This document shows positions 32,569-43,429 of a DNA stretch of 64,000 bases, one piece after another (the stretch's first letter is position 1; every line of letters starts with the position of its first letter). This DNA comes from Herpetosiphon llansteffanensis (lineage in GTDB: Bacteria > Chloroflexota > Chloroflexia > Chloroflexales > Herpetosiphonaceae). The notes beneath the pieces were generated by a model. It did not search any database and had not been told where the DNA came from. It saw only the letters and a program-made list of their open reading frames with translations. The translations under genes and the position numbers were made by a program. The stretch covers positions 62,001 to 126,000 of the forward strand of contig NZ_PUBZ01000011.1 of the NCBI RefSeq assembly GCF_003205875.1, read 5' to 3'.

Positions 32569-35500
32569 TTATTTTTTGCCAACAGCTTGAGCGTGGGTAT
32601 GCTTGACCGCCAAAATTGCTTCAAGCTCGGCTTCTTTGCCTGGCAAGCCATGGCATGCTTTGAATTTCTTGCCGCTATCGCAAGGGCAAGGATCATTGCG
32701 TCCGATTTTGATAATAATGCGGCGGGCTGGAGCAGCTTGCCCAGCAGCGTTGCTCACGCGGCGAGCAGCGCCACCAACACCCCGTTTAGCTGGCTTAGGT
32801 GCTTCTTCGGTGGCGTTTTCCGAGCCACCAGCAGTTTGAGCCATTGCCAAACGAGCTTCCATTTCCAGCTCAACTTGGCGCAAGCGCACTTGCCAGTTAG
32901 CTGCATCGGTGAAGAAGTTGTAGACAATTCGGTTTTGAATATTGCCTTTGAGTTCATCGAACATCTTATAGGCTTCGCGCTTGAAGGCCACCAACGGATC
33001 TTGTTGGGCAATCGCCACGTTGCCAATGCCTTGGCGCAATTCATCAACCGCCGTCAGATAATCGATCCATTCGCGATCGATTGCGCCGAGCATTTCCTGG
33101 CGCTCGAAGTGAGCAAAGAAGGCTTCGGGGCCGCTAACGCCAGGAATTGGCTGCACGCCACGTTGCAACAAACCAGTATATTGGGTTGCCAACTCTTGGC
33201 CCAAGCGATTGTAGGCTTCTTCGACAACATCGGTCGCAATTTCGCCAATTTCATCAGCTTGGCGGCCTTTGAAACGAGCGGCCAATTCAGTTTCTTGGGC
33301 TTTGAGTTGGGGCACAATCGCATACAACTGGCGCAAGAAGCCTTCCATATCTGGCTGATCAAGCTCTTTGTTATCGAGGAAATCTTCGACATGAGCTTCG
33401 ATTTCGTCAACCACCATCTCAAGGATGCGGTCGCCCATATCTTCGCCACCAAGAATGGCATGGCGGTCGGCGTAGATAACTTCGCGTTGCTTGTTCACCA
33501 CGTCGTCGTATTCGACCACATGTTTACGCACATCGAAGTTATAGCCTTCAACCCGAGTTTGCGCGCTTTCGATGGCTTTATCGAGCAAGCCCGATTCGAG
33601 TGGCAATTCTTCCTCGCCATCAGACATACGTTCCATCAAGCGCTTGATCGTGTCGATGCGTCCGAAGCGGGTCATCAACTCGTCTTCAAGCGAGATGAAG
33701 AAGCGCGATGAACCAGGGTCGCCTTGACGGCCAGCCCGACCACGCAGCTGATTGTCGATCCGGCGAGCTTCGTGGCGCTCAGTACCAATGATGTGCAAAC
33801 CACCAGCATCCATCACAGCTTTACGTTCTGCTTCGACATCGGCTTTGGCTTTGGCGGTTGCTTCGGCCAATTGTTCAGGCGTTGCCTCGGTGATGGTTGT
33901 GCCAAGCGCTTTAAGATGCTCCTCGACCAAACCATCGGGATTCCCGCCAAGCAAAATGTCGGTACCGCGACCAGCCATGTTGGTTGCAATCGTAATTGCC
34001 CCGGTGCGACCAGCTTGGGCCACGATATAGGCTTCACGTTCGTGTTGCTTGGCGTTCAAGAGATAGTGTTCAAGCCCTGATTGATTGAGCAAATTGCTGA
34101 CAATTTCTGAGCTTTCAACCGAGGTTGTACCAACCAAGACTGGGCGGCCAACTTCGTGCATCTCTTTGATTTCACGCAGCACAGCGTTATATTTGGCTTT
34201 TTGGGTTGCATAAATATGGTCGCGATAATCTTCGCGCACCACTTGGCGATTGGTTGGGATAATCACCACTTCCAAATTGTAGATTTTGCTAAATTCTTCT
34301 GCTTCGGTGATTGCCGTACCAGTCATGCCACCAAGTTTGTTGTACATCCGGAAGTAATTTTGGAAGGTGATGGTTGCCAAGGTGACGTTTTCGCGGCGCA
34401 CCTCGACCGATTCTTTGGCTTCAACCGCTTGGTGCAAGCCATCCGACCAACGCCGACCAGGCATCGTCCGTCCAGTAAACTCATCGACGATCACGACTTC
34501 GCCATTTTGCACCACATAATCAACATCACGATGAAAAACATATTCGGCTTTGAGCGCGTTTTCCAAGTAGTGGGTCAATTCGAAGTTCTTGGCATCGTAC
34601 ATGTTCTCGCCTTCGGGCAAGTTGAGGCGTTTTTCCATCACCTCCAAGCCCGATTCGGTCAAAGTAATCGAGCGCGATTTTTCGTCGATCCAGTAATCGC
34701 CGTCGAAATCGTCTTTCAAGCCTTTGCGCACTTCATCAGGCGAAATGCTTGAGCGCTTGAGGCCACGCACCAATGATGAGAAACGGCGATAATTATCGCT
34801 GGATTCTTGGGCTGGGCCTGAGATAATCAACGGCGTACGGGCTTCGTCGATCAAAATATTATCAACTTCGTCGACAATCGCGTAGTGCAATTCACGCTGC
34901 ACACATTGATCTTTGTGCTGCACCATGTTATCGCGCAGATAATCGAAGCCATATTCGTTATTCGTGCCGTAGGTCATATCGGCCATATAGGCTTCGCGGC
35001 GTGAGCAAGGCCGCCAGTGGACCAAACGACTATCATCTTGCTTGGCGTTGGGGTCGATATAATTGGGGTCGTAAATTGCTGAATAATCGTGGGCGATATA
35101 GCCAGTGCTGAAGCCAAGGCTATGAAAAATTGGCCCCATCCAACCACCACCAACTTTGGCGAGGTAGTCGTTGACGGTAATCAAGTGTGCGCCACGACCT
35201 GCAATTGCGTTGAGAAACAAGGGCAAGGAAGCCACAAGGGTTTTACCTTCACCAGTTTTCATTTCGGCAATGCGGCCTTCGTGCAGCACAATCCCGCCGA
35301 TCATCTGGACATCGTAGTGACGTTGGCCAATAACGCGGCTTGAGGCTTCGCGCACGAGGGCAAACGCTTCAGGCAACAATTCATCAAGTGCTGAATCTTC
35401 GATAATCCGTAATTCTTTTTGATAGTCTTTTTCGACGGTTGAATCGTGGCGATTTTCGTCGGCGTAGCGGTCGTCGAGCGCTTCACGATCCGCTTTGGTA

Positions 35501-35667
35501 AGCTCTGCGAACCGTGTGCGTAATTCAGCCGTTTTTTCACGGAGTTGTTCATCGCTAAGAGCCTTGAATGTTGGCTCAAGGGCGTTAATTTCATCTAAGG
35601 TTGGCTGCATTTTCTTCACAACCTTAGCGTTGGGGTCGCCCAGTAATTTCCCAAGCCATTTAAACAT
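32569..35667 (-). CDS. secA: Preprotein translocase ATPase SecA
   Basis: 1032 residues from the ATG at 35667 ([13 protein letters not shown]). The Sec motor pushes unfolded proteins through SecYEG. Walker A lies in [17 protein letters not shown], with the DEAD-type [20 protein letters not shown], and helicase domain 2 in [15 protein letters not shown] and [15 protein letters not shown]. The C-terminal zinc motif is [14 protein letters not shown]. An acidic, Ala-rich insert (about 900-960) precedes the linker. Slightly long for the family but otherwise normal. Monocistronic. Confidence 0.98.
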   Translation of the reverse strand: MFKWLGKLLGDPNAKVVKKMQPTLDEINALEPTFKALSDEQLREKTAELRTRFAELTKADREALDDRYADENRHDSTVEKDYQKELRIIEDSALDELLPEAFALVREASSRVIGQRHYDVQMIGGIVLHEGRIAEMKTGEGKTLVASLPLFLNAIAGRGAHLITVNDYLAKVGGGWMGPIFHSLGFSTGYIAHDYSAIYDPNYIDPNAKQDDSRLVHWRPCSRREAYMADMTYGTNNEYGFDYLRDNMVQHKDQCVQRELHYAIVDEVDNILIDEARTPLIISGPAQESSDNYRRFSSLVRGLKRSSISPDEVRKGLKDDFDGDYWIDEKSRSITLTESGLEVMEKRLNLPEGENMYDAKNFELTHYLENALKAEYVFHRDVDYVVQNGEVVIVDEFTGRTMPGRRWSDGLHQAVEAKESVEVRRENVTLATITFQNYFRMYNKLGGMTGTAITEAEEFSKIYNLEVVIIPTNRQVVREDYRDHIYATQKAKYNAVLREIKEMHEVGRPVLVGTTSVESSEIVSNLLNQSGLEHYLLNAKQHEREAYIVAQAGRTGAITIATNMAGRGTDILLGGNPDGLVEEHLKALGTTITEATPEQLAEATAKAKADVEAERKAVMDAGGLHIIGTERHEARRIDNQLRGRAGRQGDPGSSRFFISLEDELMTRFGRIDTIKRLMERMSDGEEELPLESGLLDKAIESAQTRVEGYNFDVRKHVVEYDDVVNKQREVIYADRHAILGGEDMGDRILEMVVDEIEAHVEDFLDNKELDQPDMEGFLRQLYAIVPQLKAQETELAARFKGRQADEIGEIATDVVEEAYNRLGQELATQYTGLLQRGVQPIPGVSGPEAFFAHFERQEMLGAIDREWIDYLTAVDELRQGIGNVAIAQQDPLVAFKREAYKMFDELKGNIQNRIVYNFFTDAANWQVRLRQVELEMEARLAMAQTAGGSENATEEAPKPAKRGVGGAARRVSNAAGQAAPARRIIIKIGRNDPCPCDSGKKFKACHGLPGKEAELEAILAVKHTHAQAVGKK

Positions 35668-35771
35668 GTGGTACCTCGTGGTGTCTGAATATCGGCAGCA
35701 CGGCTGCATCGCTAGATTATACCACGCAGCTTTGGCGCTTTGAATGGCTTAAAAGCTGCTTAAACGAAATG

Positions 35772-36347
35772 TTAACGCACTGCCAATAATCGTCGATCTT
35801 CACGATTAAGCAGCTGTTGAAACTTGCCAAGAAAGCGTCCAAGTTGGGGATCGCTGCGCTCCAACGGCACATCATCAAGCGCAAACCAGCGGATTTGGGC
35901 GAATTCAGCCTGATCGTAGCGCAAGGTTTGCTGCGAATCGGCCTGCACCACATACCACAACGAAACATCAATATGGCCTGCGGTCAGACCAACGGTTTCG
36001 GTTACGCTAATAAAGCATGGCTCTGGCCAATAAAACTGCGCTTCAATCCCCAATTCTTCCTCAATCTCGCGGCTGACGGTGCTTGCTGGATGCTCATCTG
36101 GCTCAACATGGCCACCGCAAGGTAACCACAACTGGGCATTACGGTGATCAACTAATAAAATCTGGGCAGTTGCCGGATCATAGACCACAATGTAGGAAAC
36201 GAGGTGCATCGGGGGCGTGGCAGGCTTAGCGGTGCGAAACAACGGTGCATCGCTATCGATCCAGGTCAAGGTTTTGTTACAATCTGCTTGCTCACGTAAG
36301 TCCAATGGTGCGATCTGGTTGACTAAGCCACGAATGGTTGAACGCAT
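35772..36347 (-). CDS. Nudix hydrolase
   Basis: 191 residues from the ATG at 36347 (GGAGG 6 bases upstream). The Nudix box near residue 110 reads GHVEPDEHPASTVSREIEEE followed by LG, a full match. The central domain also has SYIVVYDPATAQILLVDHRN. The N-terminal 50 residues are helical. Substrate unknown. Confidence 0.88.
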   Translation of the reverse strand: MRSTIRGLVNQIAPLDLREQADCNKTLTWIDSDAPLFRTAKPATPPMHLVSYIVVYDPATAQILLVDHRNAQLWLPCGGHVEPDEHPASTVSREIEEELGIEAQFYWPEPCFISVTETVGLTAGHIDVSLWYVVQADSQQTLRYDQAEFAQIRWFALDDVPLERSDPQLGRFLGKFQQLLNREDRRLLAVR

Positions 36348-36362
36348 AAATTCCTCCAACAA

Positions 36363-36565
36363 TCCTCAATCTGAGCCACGAAAGTTGGCTATAGGCTATT
36401 GACTATAGGTTATTGACTAGTGGTTATTGACTATAGGCTTCTCCAATAAATCTCCGATAGCCCAAAGCCCATAGCCAAACATCCTCTGCGCCGCTGCGTT
36501 ATAACGACATGTTTTTGAATTTTGACTTCTGCCCTTTGATTTTCCCCCTTCATCCTTCATCCCTC
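36363..36565. repeat. Intergenic repeats between Nudix and TetR genes
   Basis: Four near-copies of GGCTATTGACTATAGGTTATT lie at 36384-36440, then TTGACTTCTGCCCTTTGATT and CATCCTTCATCCCTCATCC. No gene. Confidence 0.7.
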
Positions 36566-36570
36566 ATCCT

Positions 36571-37158
36571 TCATACTTTTAAGGCTTCGATGCTGCCAAC
36601 CAGCAATGGCACGCTATCGTTGATAAAGTTTTCGAGATTTTGGCAGCGGTCGCTATAGAGCCAGCGTGCGGCCAAGGCAAACACCGACCAACTGAGCATA
36701 GTTGCTAACAATTGGCGTTGGGTTGCAGCAACGCTACGCAACGGCACATAATGATCAAGCCACGTTTGAATATGTTGTTCTAGCATGCGTTTGATCTGAG
36801 TTTCAGCCAACGAATCGAAAAAGCGATGATATTGATTACACTGGCCATGAATCATCGTCCAATGATCAGCAATTGCCCACAGCAAGGCCTGCATATAACG
36901 CGTCGGCGTGTCGGGATAATGCTGCATACGCCGATCAAGAAACATCATAAAGCCATCGCGAATTAATTCATCAACTAAGGCATATTTATCGCTGAAATGG
37001 GCATAGAAGGTTGCCCGATTAATCGTCGCAGCTTCGGCAATCTCGTTAACGGTGACTTCCTCAAAGGTACGAGTGCGCAAGAGCTGAATTAATGCATCAA
37101 GAATTAATTTACGCGTACGCTTGGTGCGCGGGTCGATTTTTACAGCGTTTCCCAACAT
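36571..37158 (-). CDS. TetR-family repressor
   Basis: 195 residues. The helix-turn-helix at about 27-65 (EVTVNEIAEAATINRATFYA HFSDKYALVDELI) is the TetR signature. The C-terminal ligand domain is divergent. AAGGAG precedes the ATG. Divergent from the NmrA-like gene across 141 bp holding two palindromes, the classic layout of a repressor and its target. Confidence 0.9.
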   Translation of the reverse strand: MLGNAVKIDPRTKRTRKLILDALIQLLRTRTFEEVTVNEIAEAATINRATFYAHFSDKYALVDELIRDGFMMFLDRRMQHYPDTPTRYMQALLWAIADHWTMIHGQCNQYHRFFDSLAETQIKRMLEQHIQTWLDHYVPLRSVAATQRQLLATMLSWSVFALAARWLYSDRCQNLENFINDSVPLLVGSIEALKV

Positions 37159-37167
37159 TTTGGCTCC

Positions 37168-37187
37168 TTTGTTGCCTAAGCAACAAA
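37168..37187. promoter_or_regulatory. Palindrome, probable TetR-type operator 1
   Basis: TTTGTTGC-CTAA-GCAACAAA, perfect 8-bp arms. It lies directly upstream of the repressor's ribosome site, so binding could repress the repressor's own gene. Confidence 0.7.
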
Positions 37188-37203
37188 TTTTCGTTTTTGC
37201 TGG

Positions 37204-37232
37204 TTGACACTATAGCACGGGTTCTCTATGCT
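37204..37232 (+). promoter_or_regulatory. Sigma70-type promoter of the NmrA-like gene
   Basis: TTGACA (37204-37209), 17-bp spacer, TATGCT (37227-37232). The leader to the ATG at 37300 is about 60 bases. Confidence 0.75.
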
Positions 37233-37249
37233 ATTCAACAGATGTCAAT

Positions 37250-37269
37250 TAAACAACGAGTGTTGTTTA
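37250..37269. promoter_or_regulatory. Palindrome, probable operator 2
   Basis: TAAACAAC-GAGT-GTTGTTTA, perfect 8-bp arms, about 18 bases downstream of the -10 box, where a bound repressor would block transcription. Confidence 0.7.
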
Positions 37270-37299
37270 GATTTCAATCGATTAGTGAGGTTTTCAATT

Positions 37300-38184
37300 A
37301 TGGCTCATACTCAAGGTTTGGTCGCGATCACCGGTGCAGCAGGTCAATTAGGGCGCTTGGTTTTGCAAGAAGTATTGACAAAAGTTGCAGCAAATCAAGT
37401 TGTGGCAATCACCCGTGATCCTGCCAAATTAGCTGATGTTGCTGCCCAAGGCGTAAAAGTCGTTGCTGGCGATTTCAACGATCCAGCAAGTTTGACCGCT
37501 GCCTTGGCTGGGGTCGAACGGGTTTTGCTGATCAGCATCGATGTTGTCGGTAGCGAACGAGTGCGCTTGCAAACTGGTGCGGTCAAAGCAATCGCTGACG
37601 CTGGCGTGAAGCATATCGTTTATACCTCGGCAACGAATCCTGCCGAAGCCCCCATGGAATTTGTGCGCGAACACGCCGCCACCGAAGAAGCCATCAAGGC
37701 CAGCGGTTTGAGCTACAGCTTCTTGCGCAACAACTTCTACTTTGAAACGATCACCGATAAGGTAAAAGGTGCCTTGGCTGGTGGCGTAATTGCTGCCGCT
37801 GCTGGCGATGCTGCTGCTGGCTTGGTTGCCCGCGCCGATTGTGCCGCTGCCGCCGCTGCTGCCTTGGTCAGCGATAATACCGCTTCAGAAGTTTACGATA
37901 TTACTGGCCCAGTGAGCTTAACTCACAAAGCAATCGCTGAAACCGTCGCCGAATTTGCAGGCCGCGACGTAGTATATCAGCCAATCGATGCTGCCAGCGC
38001 TCAACAGCAACTTGAGCAATATGGCCTGCCAGCGCCAGTTGCCGGCTTTGTCGTCGCCATCGATCACGATTTGATCGGCTCAGGCGCGTTGGATGTTGTG
38101 ACCAACGATGTTGAGCGCTTGACTGGCAAGCCAGCTCAATCATTGGCCGAATATCTTAACGCAAATCGCGCGTTGTTTAGCTAA
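37300..38184 (+). CDS. NmrA-like NAD(P)-binding oxidoreductase
   Basis: 294 residues from the ATG at 37300 (GAGG upstream). Nucleotide-binding motif near residue 9: ITGAAGQLGRLVLQEVL. A downstream HIVYTSATNPAEAP strand and a SYSFLRNNFYFE segment match NmrA/QOR2-type quinone or azo reductases. Probably induced when the divergent TetR repressor binds an electrophile or quinone; substrate inferred only from the family. Confidence 0.8.
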   Translation: MAHTQGLVAITGAAGQLGRLVLQEVLTKVAANQVVAITRDPAKLADVAAQGVKVVAGDFNDPASLTAALAGVERVLLISIDVVGSERVRLQTGAVKAIADAGVKHIVYTSATNPAEAPMEFVREHAATEEAIKASGLSYSFLRNNFYFETITDKVKGALAGGVIAAAAGDAAAGLVARADCAAAAAAALVSDNTASEVYDITGPVSLTHKAIAETVAEFAGRDVVYQPIDAASAQQQLEQYGLPAPVAGFVVAIDHDLIGSGALDVVTNDVERLTGKPAQSLAEYLNANRALFS

Positions 38185-38201
38185 TATTCAGCTTGATCAA
38201 A

Positions 38202-38233
38202 CAGGCAGCCATTAATTTGGCTGCCTGTTTTTT
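38202..38233 (+). terminator. Terminator of the NmrA-like gene
   Basis: CAGGCAGCC-ATTAATTT-GGCTGCCTG followed by six T. Confidence 0.9.
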
Positions 38234-38243
38234 AATGATTTAA

Positions 38244-39134
38244 TTACTTGCTGGTCGTAGGATTATGAATTGGCAGGCCAACCACGTTGCCCCATTCGGT
38301 CCATGAGCCGTCGTAATTGCGCACATTTTTGTAGCCCAACAATTCGTGCAGCACAAACCATGTTAACGATGAGCGTTCGCCAATGCGGCAATAAACCACG
38401 GTATCGCTTTCAGGTGTTACGCCAACATCGCCATATAATTGGCTAATTTCGTCGGCGCTCTTGAATGTTCCATCGTCGTTGACCGCTTTGGCCCACGGCA
38501 CATTGACCGCGCCAGGAATGTGGCCGCCACGCACAGCGCCTTCTTGAGGATATTCGGGCATGTGCAGTTTTTTGCCAGTAAATTCATCTGGCGAGCGCAC
38601 ATCGACCAAGCTATGGCCTGATGGCAATTCAATTGCGGTTTGGCGCGGGTTTGGCCGTCCGATATGAGCCAACACATCATCGCGGAACGCGCGGATTTCG
38701 GGCTTTGGCTCGCCGACGACATAGCTGGTTGGCTCGAAGCTTGGCACAGTTCGGGTCAATTCGCGGCCTTCATCGATCCATTTTTTGCGGCCACCGTTCA
38801 TAATTTTAAGCTTTTCGTGGCCAAGCAATTGGAAAACCCAGTAGGCATAGCAGGCCCACCAATTATTTTTATCGCCATAAAATACGATTGTGGTGTCGTT
38901 GCTAATGCCAAAGCGGCTCAGCAAGGCAGCAAAATCATCGCCATCAATGTAATCACGAATCTGGAGATCGTTTAAATCATCTTGCCAATTGATTTTGACA
39001 GCGTTGGCGATATGCCCCATCTCATAGAGCAAAATATCTTCATCCGACTCAACCAAACGCACATCTGCATCATTCAAATGTTCTGCAACCCAATCAGTGC
39101 TGACCAACACATCAGGATTCACGTAATCGCTCAT
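38244..39134 (-). CDS. Thiosulfate/3-mercaptopyruvate sulfurtransferase (two rhodanese domains)
   Basis: 296 residues. Domain 1 (about 10-130) lacks a catalytic Cys. Domain 2 has the active loop [11 protein letters not shown] near residue 250. It transfers sulfur from thiosulfate or mercaptopyruvate. It lies 27 bases downstream of the Rieske gene at the end of the suf operon, so it may supply sulfane sulfur for cluster assembly. Confidence 0.92.
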   Translation of the reverse strand: MSDYVNPDVLVSTDWVAEHLNDADVRLVESDEDILLYEMGHIANAVKINWQDDLNDLQIRDYIDGDDFAALLSRFGISNDTTIVFYGDKNNWWACYAYWVFQLLGHEKLKIMNGGRKKWIDEGRELTRTVPSFEPTSYVVGEPKPEIRAFRDDVLAHIGRPNPRQTAIELPSGHSLVDVRSPDEFTGKKLHMPEYPQEGAVRGGHIPGAVNVPWAKAVNDDGTFKSADEISQLYGDVGVTPESDTVVYCRIGERSSLTWFVLHELLGYKNVRNYDGSWTEWGNVVGLPIHNPTTSK

Positions 39135-39161
39135 CGATGGCTCCTTTATTGAAATTAATAC

Positions 39162-39473
39162 TTAGGCTTCAAGCAAAATCTGATCGTTCTCGATTTTGAG
39201 GTTATAGACTTTCAATGGCTCGGTCGCTGGCAATGAGCGCGGGCGGCCACTGGCCAAATCAAAACGTGCGCCATGCAGCGGGCATTCGATAGTGCAATCA
39301 TCAGCATCCAACTCGCCTTCGTGCAATTCGGCGTAGGCATGGGTGCAAATGTTGCTGGTAGCAAAATACTGGCTGCCACAGCGAAAAATCCCCACTTGCT
39401 CACCAGCAAAATCAACCTGAATCGCTGGCGTATCGGCCAAATCGTGCAGCGTTGCAACAACTTGATAGCTCAT
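39162..39473 (-). CDS. Rieske-type ferredoxin of the suf operon
   Basis: 103 residues from the ATG at 39473 (AAGGAA upstream). The cluster ligands are Cys-x-His in ICTHAYA and Cys-x-x-His in CPLHGARFD, 18-19 residues apart. A small soluble electron carrier, possibly supplying electrons for Fe-S assembly. Confidence 0.88.
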   Translation of the reverse strand: MSYQVVATLHDLADTPAIQVDFAGEQVGIFRCGSQYFATSNICTHAYAELHEGELDADDCTIECPLHGARFDLASGRPRSLPATEPLKVYNLKIENDQILLEA

Positions 39474-39573
39474 CTCGTTATTCCTTAATTTATTAACTAA
39501 ATTGATTAACAATGATCGAGCAAAGAAAATGCCGAGGACGCAGTTGTTGCGCCTCGGCGTTGTTGGGCCAGCA

Positions 39574-40992
39574 TTAGCCGACCGAACCTTCCATTTCCAT
39601 TTGGATCAAGCGGTTCAATTCGACAGCGTATTCCATTGGCAATTCGCGGGTGAATGGCTCCATAAAGCCCAACACAATCATCGAAAGTGCTTCGGCTTCG
39701 TCGAGGCCGCGGCTCATCAGATAGAACAATTGCTCTTCGCCGATTTTGCCGACGGTTGCCTCGTGGGCCACAGTCGCTGAATCCTCTTCGATCTCGATGT
39801 ACGGAATCGTATCCGAGGCTGAGCGACTGTCGAGAATTAAGGCATCACAGACCACGTTGACTTTGGCGTTGGTTGCGCCGCGCATAACCTTGGCCAAGCC
39901 ACGATAGGTCGTGCGACCGCCGTTCTTCGAGACTGATTTGTTGGTGATGCGGCTGGTAGTGTCGGGAGCGCCGTGCACCATTTTGGCCCCAGCGTCTTGA
40001 TGTTGGCCTTCGCCAGCATAAGCAACTGAGAGCACCTCGCCCTTTGCGCCGCGACCCATCATGTAAACCGCTGGATACTTCATGGTCAACTTCGAGCCAA
40101 TGTTGCCATCGACCCATTCCATCGAAGCATCTTCGTAGGCGACAGCGCGTTTGGTCACCAAATTGAAAATGTTGTTAGCCCAGTTTTGAATCGTGGTGTA
40201 GCGGCACTTACCACCTTTTTTGATGATAATTTCCACCACTGCTGAGTGCAGTGAGTTGGTGCTATACACTGGAGCGGTACAACCTTCGATATAGTGAACT
40301 TCTGCGCCTTCGTCAACGATAATCAAGGTACGTTCGAATTGGCCCATGTTTTCAGCGTTGATGCGGAAATAGGCTTGCAATGGAATATCGACCTTGACAC
40401 CTTTTGGCACGTAGACGAACGAGCCACCAGACCAAACCGCTGTATTCAAGGCAGCAAATTTGTTATCTGCTGAAGGGATGATTGTGCCAAAATATTCCTT
40501 GAACAACTCAGGATACTCTTTCAAGCCTGTGTCGGTATCAAGGAAGATCACGCCCAGTTTTTCCCACTCTTCGCGCAACGAGTGGTAAACAACTTCTGAT
40601 TCGTACTGAGCGCCAACGCCAGCCAAGAACTTGCGTTCAGCTTCAGGAATACCCAGTTTTTCAAAGGTATTCTTGATACTTTCTGGCACATCGTCCCAGC
40701 TATTTTCAGTTTTTTCACCAGGCCGCACATAGTAGTGAATATCTTGGAAATCCAACTCAGCCAAGCGTGGGTTGGCCCACACGCCACTGACTGGCAGTGG
40801 TTTTTTATGGAAAATTTCCAGCGCCTTCAAGCGGCGTTGCAACATCCATTCAGGTTCGCCCTTCATTTCCGAGATCGTGCGCACAATATCGGCATTCAGA
40901 CCTTTTGAAGATTTGAATGTATAGTTCTCTTCGTCGCGAAAGCCGTACTTCGAGTAATCAAACTCGATTTCGTTTTGTGCAGGGTTGGACAT
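39574..40992 (-). CDS. sufB: Fe-S cluster assembly scaffold SufB
   Basis: 472 residues. Typical SufB segments: [32 protein letters not shown] and [18 protein letters not shown] near the C-terminus. SufB, with SufC and SufD, builds clusters. It is separated from sufC and sufD by sufS, sufU and a toxin-antitoxin pair, an unusual order. Confidence 0.97.
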   Translation of the reverse strand: MSNPAQNEIEFDYSKYGFRDEENYTFKSSKGLNADIVRTISEMKGEPEWMLQRRLKALEIFHKKPLPVSGVWANPRLAELDFQDIHYYVRPGEKTENSWDDVPESIKNTFEKLGIPEAERKFLAGVGAQYESEVVYHSLREEWEKLGVIFLDTDTGLKEYPELFKEYFGTIIPSADNKFAALNTAVWSGGSFVYVPKGVKVDIPLQAYFRINAENMGQFERTLIIVDEGAEVHYIEGCTAPVYSTNSLHSAVVEIIIKKGGKCRYTTIQNWANNIFNLVTKRAVAYEDASMEWVDGNIGSKLTMKYPAVYMMGRGAKGEVLSVAYAGEGQHQDAGAKMVHGAPDTTSRITNKSVSKNGGRTTYRGLAKVMRGATNAKVNVVCDALILDSRSASDTIPYIEIEEDSATVAHEATVGKIGEEQLFYLMSRGLDEAEALSMIVLGFMEPFTRELPMEYAVELNRLIQMEMEGSVG

Positions 40993-41037
40993 GCCCTGTG
41001 CCTCCTATAGTGTGATCACGAATAAGTGATGAGATTG

Positions 41038-41526
41038 TTAGTTAATAAATTGTTGAACTGAATCAACTTCTGGATCAAACACAACTACTTGTTCTTGTAA
41101 ACCAGCACGAATCAAGCGTTTATCTGATGTACATAACACTAGTTTAGTGTTTATAGTAGCCATTGTTAATTTAAGCCGTAATGCGGTAGCCAATATCAAA
41201 GCATCACTACTATTAATATTGTAGTTAGGAATGATTTTTAATGATTGTGTAATATCATCATCAATAATTGATGTAATCATTACTTCAGGATTCTGAATAA
41301 AATCTTGATTGAGATGATAAACAGCAGCCTGATAAAGGTTATTATTGATCCGACCGTCATTACGTTTTCTTGTAAGTATTGAAAGTACTTCAAGGATTCC
41401 AATAACTGAACATCCGCGTTGCTTTGCAGAAAAATTGGCAAAAAGATCATTAACAGCAGGTGTGCCAATTTCAATGCTATAACGTTTTATGAGAGCACTC
41501 GCATCATAAAATAAGAAAAGATTCAC
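41038..41526 (-). CDS. PIN-domain toxin (VapC-like)
   Basis: 162 residues. The first acidic residue lies in FYDASALIKRY, with Glu in SVIGILEVLSILT, Asp in NSSDALILATAL and a final Asp near VLCTSDKRLIRAG. This is the acidic set of PIN ribonucleases. Overlaps the antitoxin gene by 4 bases. Confidence 0.82.
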   Translation of the reverse strand: MNLFLFYDASALIKRYSIEIGTPAVNDLFANFSAKQRGCSVIGILEVLSILTRKRNDGRINNNLYQAAVYHLNQDFIQNPEVMITSIIDDDITQSLKIIPNYNINSSDALILATALRLKLTMATINTKLVLCTSDKRLIRAGLQEQVVVFDPEVDSVQQFIN

Positions 41527-41771
41527 CGTAATCGCTGCTCCAATAAATCATTGGTCAGTTCATTCGATGATAAAGACTGTGCCATGGCGTATTGCAACTG
41601 CTCGATTGAATATTCAGTTGTTGGAGGCGCTTCAACACTTTGTTGTAAAGCGATGCTCCACTGCTCGCGAATACTTCTTGATTGATTCAGAGTAGCACCT
41701 TTTAATTTGGTCAATTCCTGCTCTAAAAAAGTAATTCGTTCAGCAAGATATTCAATCGTTAGCGTTGTCAT
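41523..41771 (-). CDS. Antitoxin partner of the PIN toxin
   Basis: 82 residues. N-terminal coiled coil (EYLAERITFLEQELTKLKGA), then a flexible tail that probably wraps the toxin. Its ATG overlaps the sufU stop by 4 bases and its own stop overlaps the toxin start. No close antitoxin family recognised. Confidence 0.7.
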   Translation of the reverse strand: MTTLTIEYLAERITFLEQELTKLKGATLNQSRSIREQWSIALQQSVEAPPTTEYSIEQLQYAMAQSLSSNELTNDLLEQRLR

Positions 41772-42163
41772 AGGCTATCCTCATCGTCGTCTACGAGATT
41801 GACCCCGTAGAGCCCAGCTTTGAGCGTTTTGAGCGAGAGCAAGGCGCATTTCAGTCGCACTGGCCCAATTGGTATCCCCAATAAATCGAGGATGGTTTGT
41901 TTATCAAAGGCTTTGGCTTCGTCGACGCTTTTGCCAGTCAGTTCTTCGCTGAGCATCGAGGCTGAAGCTTGGCTGATTGCGCAGCCCTTGCCTTTAAATT
42001 TCACATCAACAATCCGCTCATTTTCGACCAACAAATAAATGCTGAGTTGATCGCCACACAACGGGTTATGCTCATGTTGCACAATCGTTGCTTGCTCAAG
42101 CTCGCCGTAATTTCGCGGATGGCGATAGTGATCTAATATATTTTCACGATATAAATCGTCCAC
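41768..42163 (-). CDS. sufU: SufU sulfur-transfer protein
   Basis: 131 residues. Three Cys and an Asp of the zinc/sulfur site: NPLCGDQL, GKGCAISQAS and RLKCALLS. SufU takes sulfur from SufS. It lies 6 bases after the sufS stop. Confidence 0.95.
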   Translation of the reverse strand: MDDLYRENILDHYRHPRNYGELEQATIVQHEHNPLCGDQLSIYLLVENERIVDVKFKGKGCAISQASASMLSEELTGKSVDEAKAFDKQTILDLLGIPIGPVRLKCALLSLKTLKAGLYGVNLVDDDEDSL

Positions 42164-42169
42164 AATGCC

Positions 42170-43408
42170 TCACAGTTGGAAGGTGTCGCGCGCCAAAACC
42201 AAGGCTTCGGCCAAACGATCAATTTCTTCCTCAAGCGTGTATAGGTAGAATGATGCGCGTACCGTTGCTGGTACGCCAAAAATATCGTGCAATGGATGGG
42301 TACAATGATGCCCAGCCCGCACCGCAATGCCTTGCGTATCGAGGATTGCCGCCACATCGTGGGCATGCACTCCAGCCAAGGTAAAGCTCAACAAGCCACC
42401 GCGCTCAGCAGCAGGCGGACCAAAAATGGTCAGCCCATCGATGGCGCTGAGTTTATCCCAAGCGTAGTGGGTCAATTGGCGTTCGCGCTCGTGAATCGCC
42501 TCCATCCCAAGTCCATTCAAGAAGTCAATCGCCGCGCCAAGGCCAATCGCCTCGGCAATCGCTGGCGTGCCTGCCTCGAATTTCCATGGGAGATCATTCC
42601 ATGAGCTTTCGCGCAGCCCGACCCGTTTGATCATATCGCCACCACCCATAAACGGTGGCATGGCTTCTAGCAATTCACGCCGTGCCCACAGCACGCCAAT
42701 GCCAGTTGGCCCGCACATCTTATGCCCCGAAAAGGCCAAGAAATCGCAGCCAAGCGCTTGCACATTGACTGGAATATGCGGCACACTTTGCGCTCCATCG
42801 AGCAGAACCAAGGCACCAACCTGCTTGGCAGCAGCAATCACCTGCTCAACAGGATTGATCGTGCCCAGCACATTCGACATATGGGTCATGGCCACAAGTT
42901 TGGTGCGCTCAGTCAATAATTGCTCAAGCTTGCTCAGATCAAGTCGACCTTGGGCATCAAGCTCGATAAAATCAAGCTCCACGCCAATTTGGGCCGCCAA
43001 CAATTGCCATGGCACCAAATTCGAGTGATGTTCGCTAACCGTGAGCAAAATCCGGTCGCCAGCTTGCAAATTGGCACGGCCCCAGCTTTGGGCAACCAAG
43101 TTGATTGCTTCGGTGGCGTTGCGGGTAAAAATAATTTCCTTGGTCGATTTCGCGCCAATAAAGCGTCCAATCGTGCGACGTGTGCCTTCATAGGCTTCGG
43201 TCGCTGCTTCGCTAATCTGATACACGCCCCGATGCACATTCGCATTAATCGTGCGATAGTAGCGATCCATCGCATCAAGCACAACCAGCGGCTTTTGCGC
43301 AGTCGCAGTGCTATCTAAGTAGGCGAGGCGATGGCCGTTAATCGATTGATCCAAGAGCGGAAATTGCTCGCGAATGGCGTTAATATCCAGGGTTGTTTGT
43401 ACAGACAT
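42170..43408 (-). CDS. sufS: Cysteine desulfurase SufS
   Basis: 412 residues, PLP enzyme. The lysine lies in FLAFSGHKMCGPTGIGVLW near residue 230, and the active-site Cys in RAGHHCTHPLH near 370. It releases sulfur from cysteine and hands it to SufU. Confidence 0.97.
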   Translation of the reverse strand: MSVQTTLDINAIREQFPLLDQSINGHRLAYLDSTATAQKPLVVLDAMDRYYRTINANVHRGVYQISEAATEAYEGTRRTIGRFIGAKSTKEIIFTRNATEAINLVAQSWGRANLQAGDRILLTVSEHHSNLVPWQLLAAQIGVELDFIELDAQGRLDLSKLEQLLTERTKLVAMTHMSNVLGTINPVEQVIAAAKQVGALVLLDGAQSVPHIPVNVQALGCDFLAFSGHKMCGPTGIGVLWARRELLEAMPPFMGGGDMIKRVGLRESSWNDLPWKFEAGTPAIAEAIGLGAAIDFLNGLGMEAIHERERQLTHYAWDKLSAIDGLTIFGPPAAERGGLLSFTLAGVHAHDVAAILDTQGIAVRAGHHCTHPLHDIFGVPATVRASFYLYTLEEEIDRLAEALVLARDTFQL

Positions 43409-43429
43409 AACTCACCAATATCCGATCGA

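Noticed and set aside
32587-33711. Long plus-strand open frame opposite secA
   Set aside because: Antisense shadow of a clear secA gene; no ribosome site or domain.
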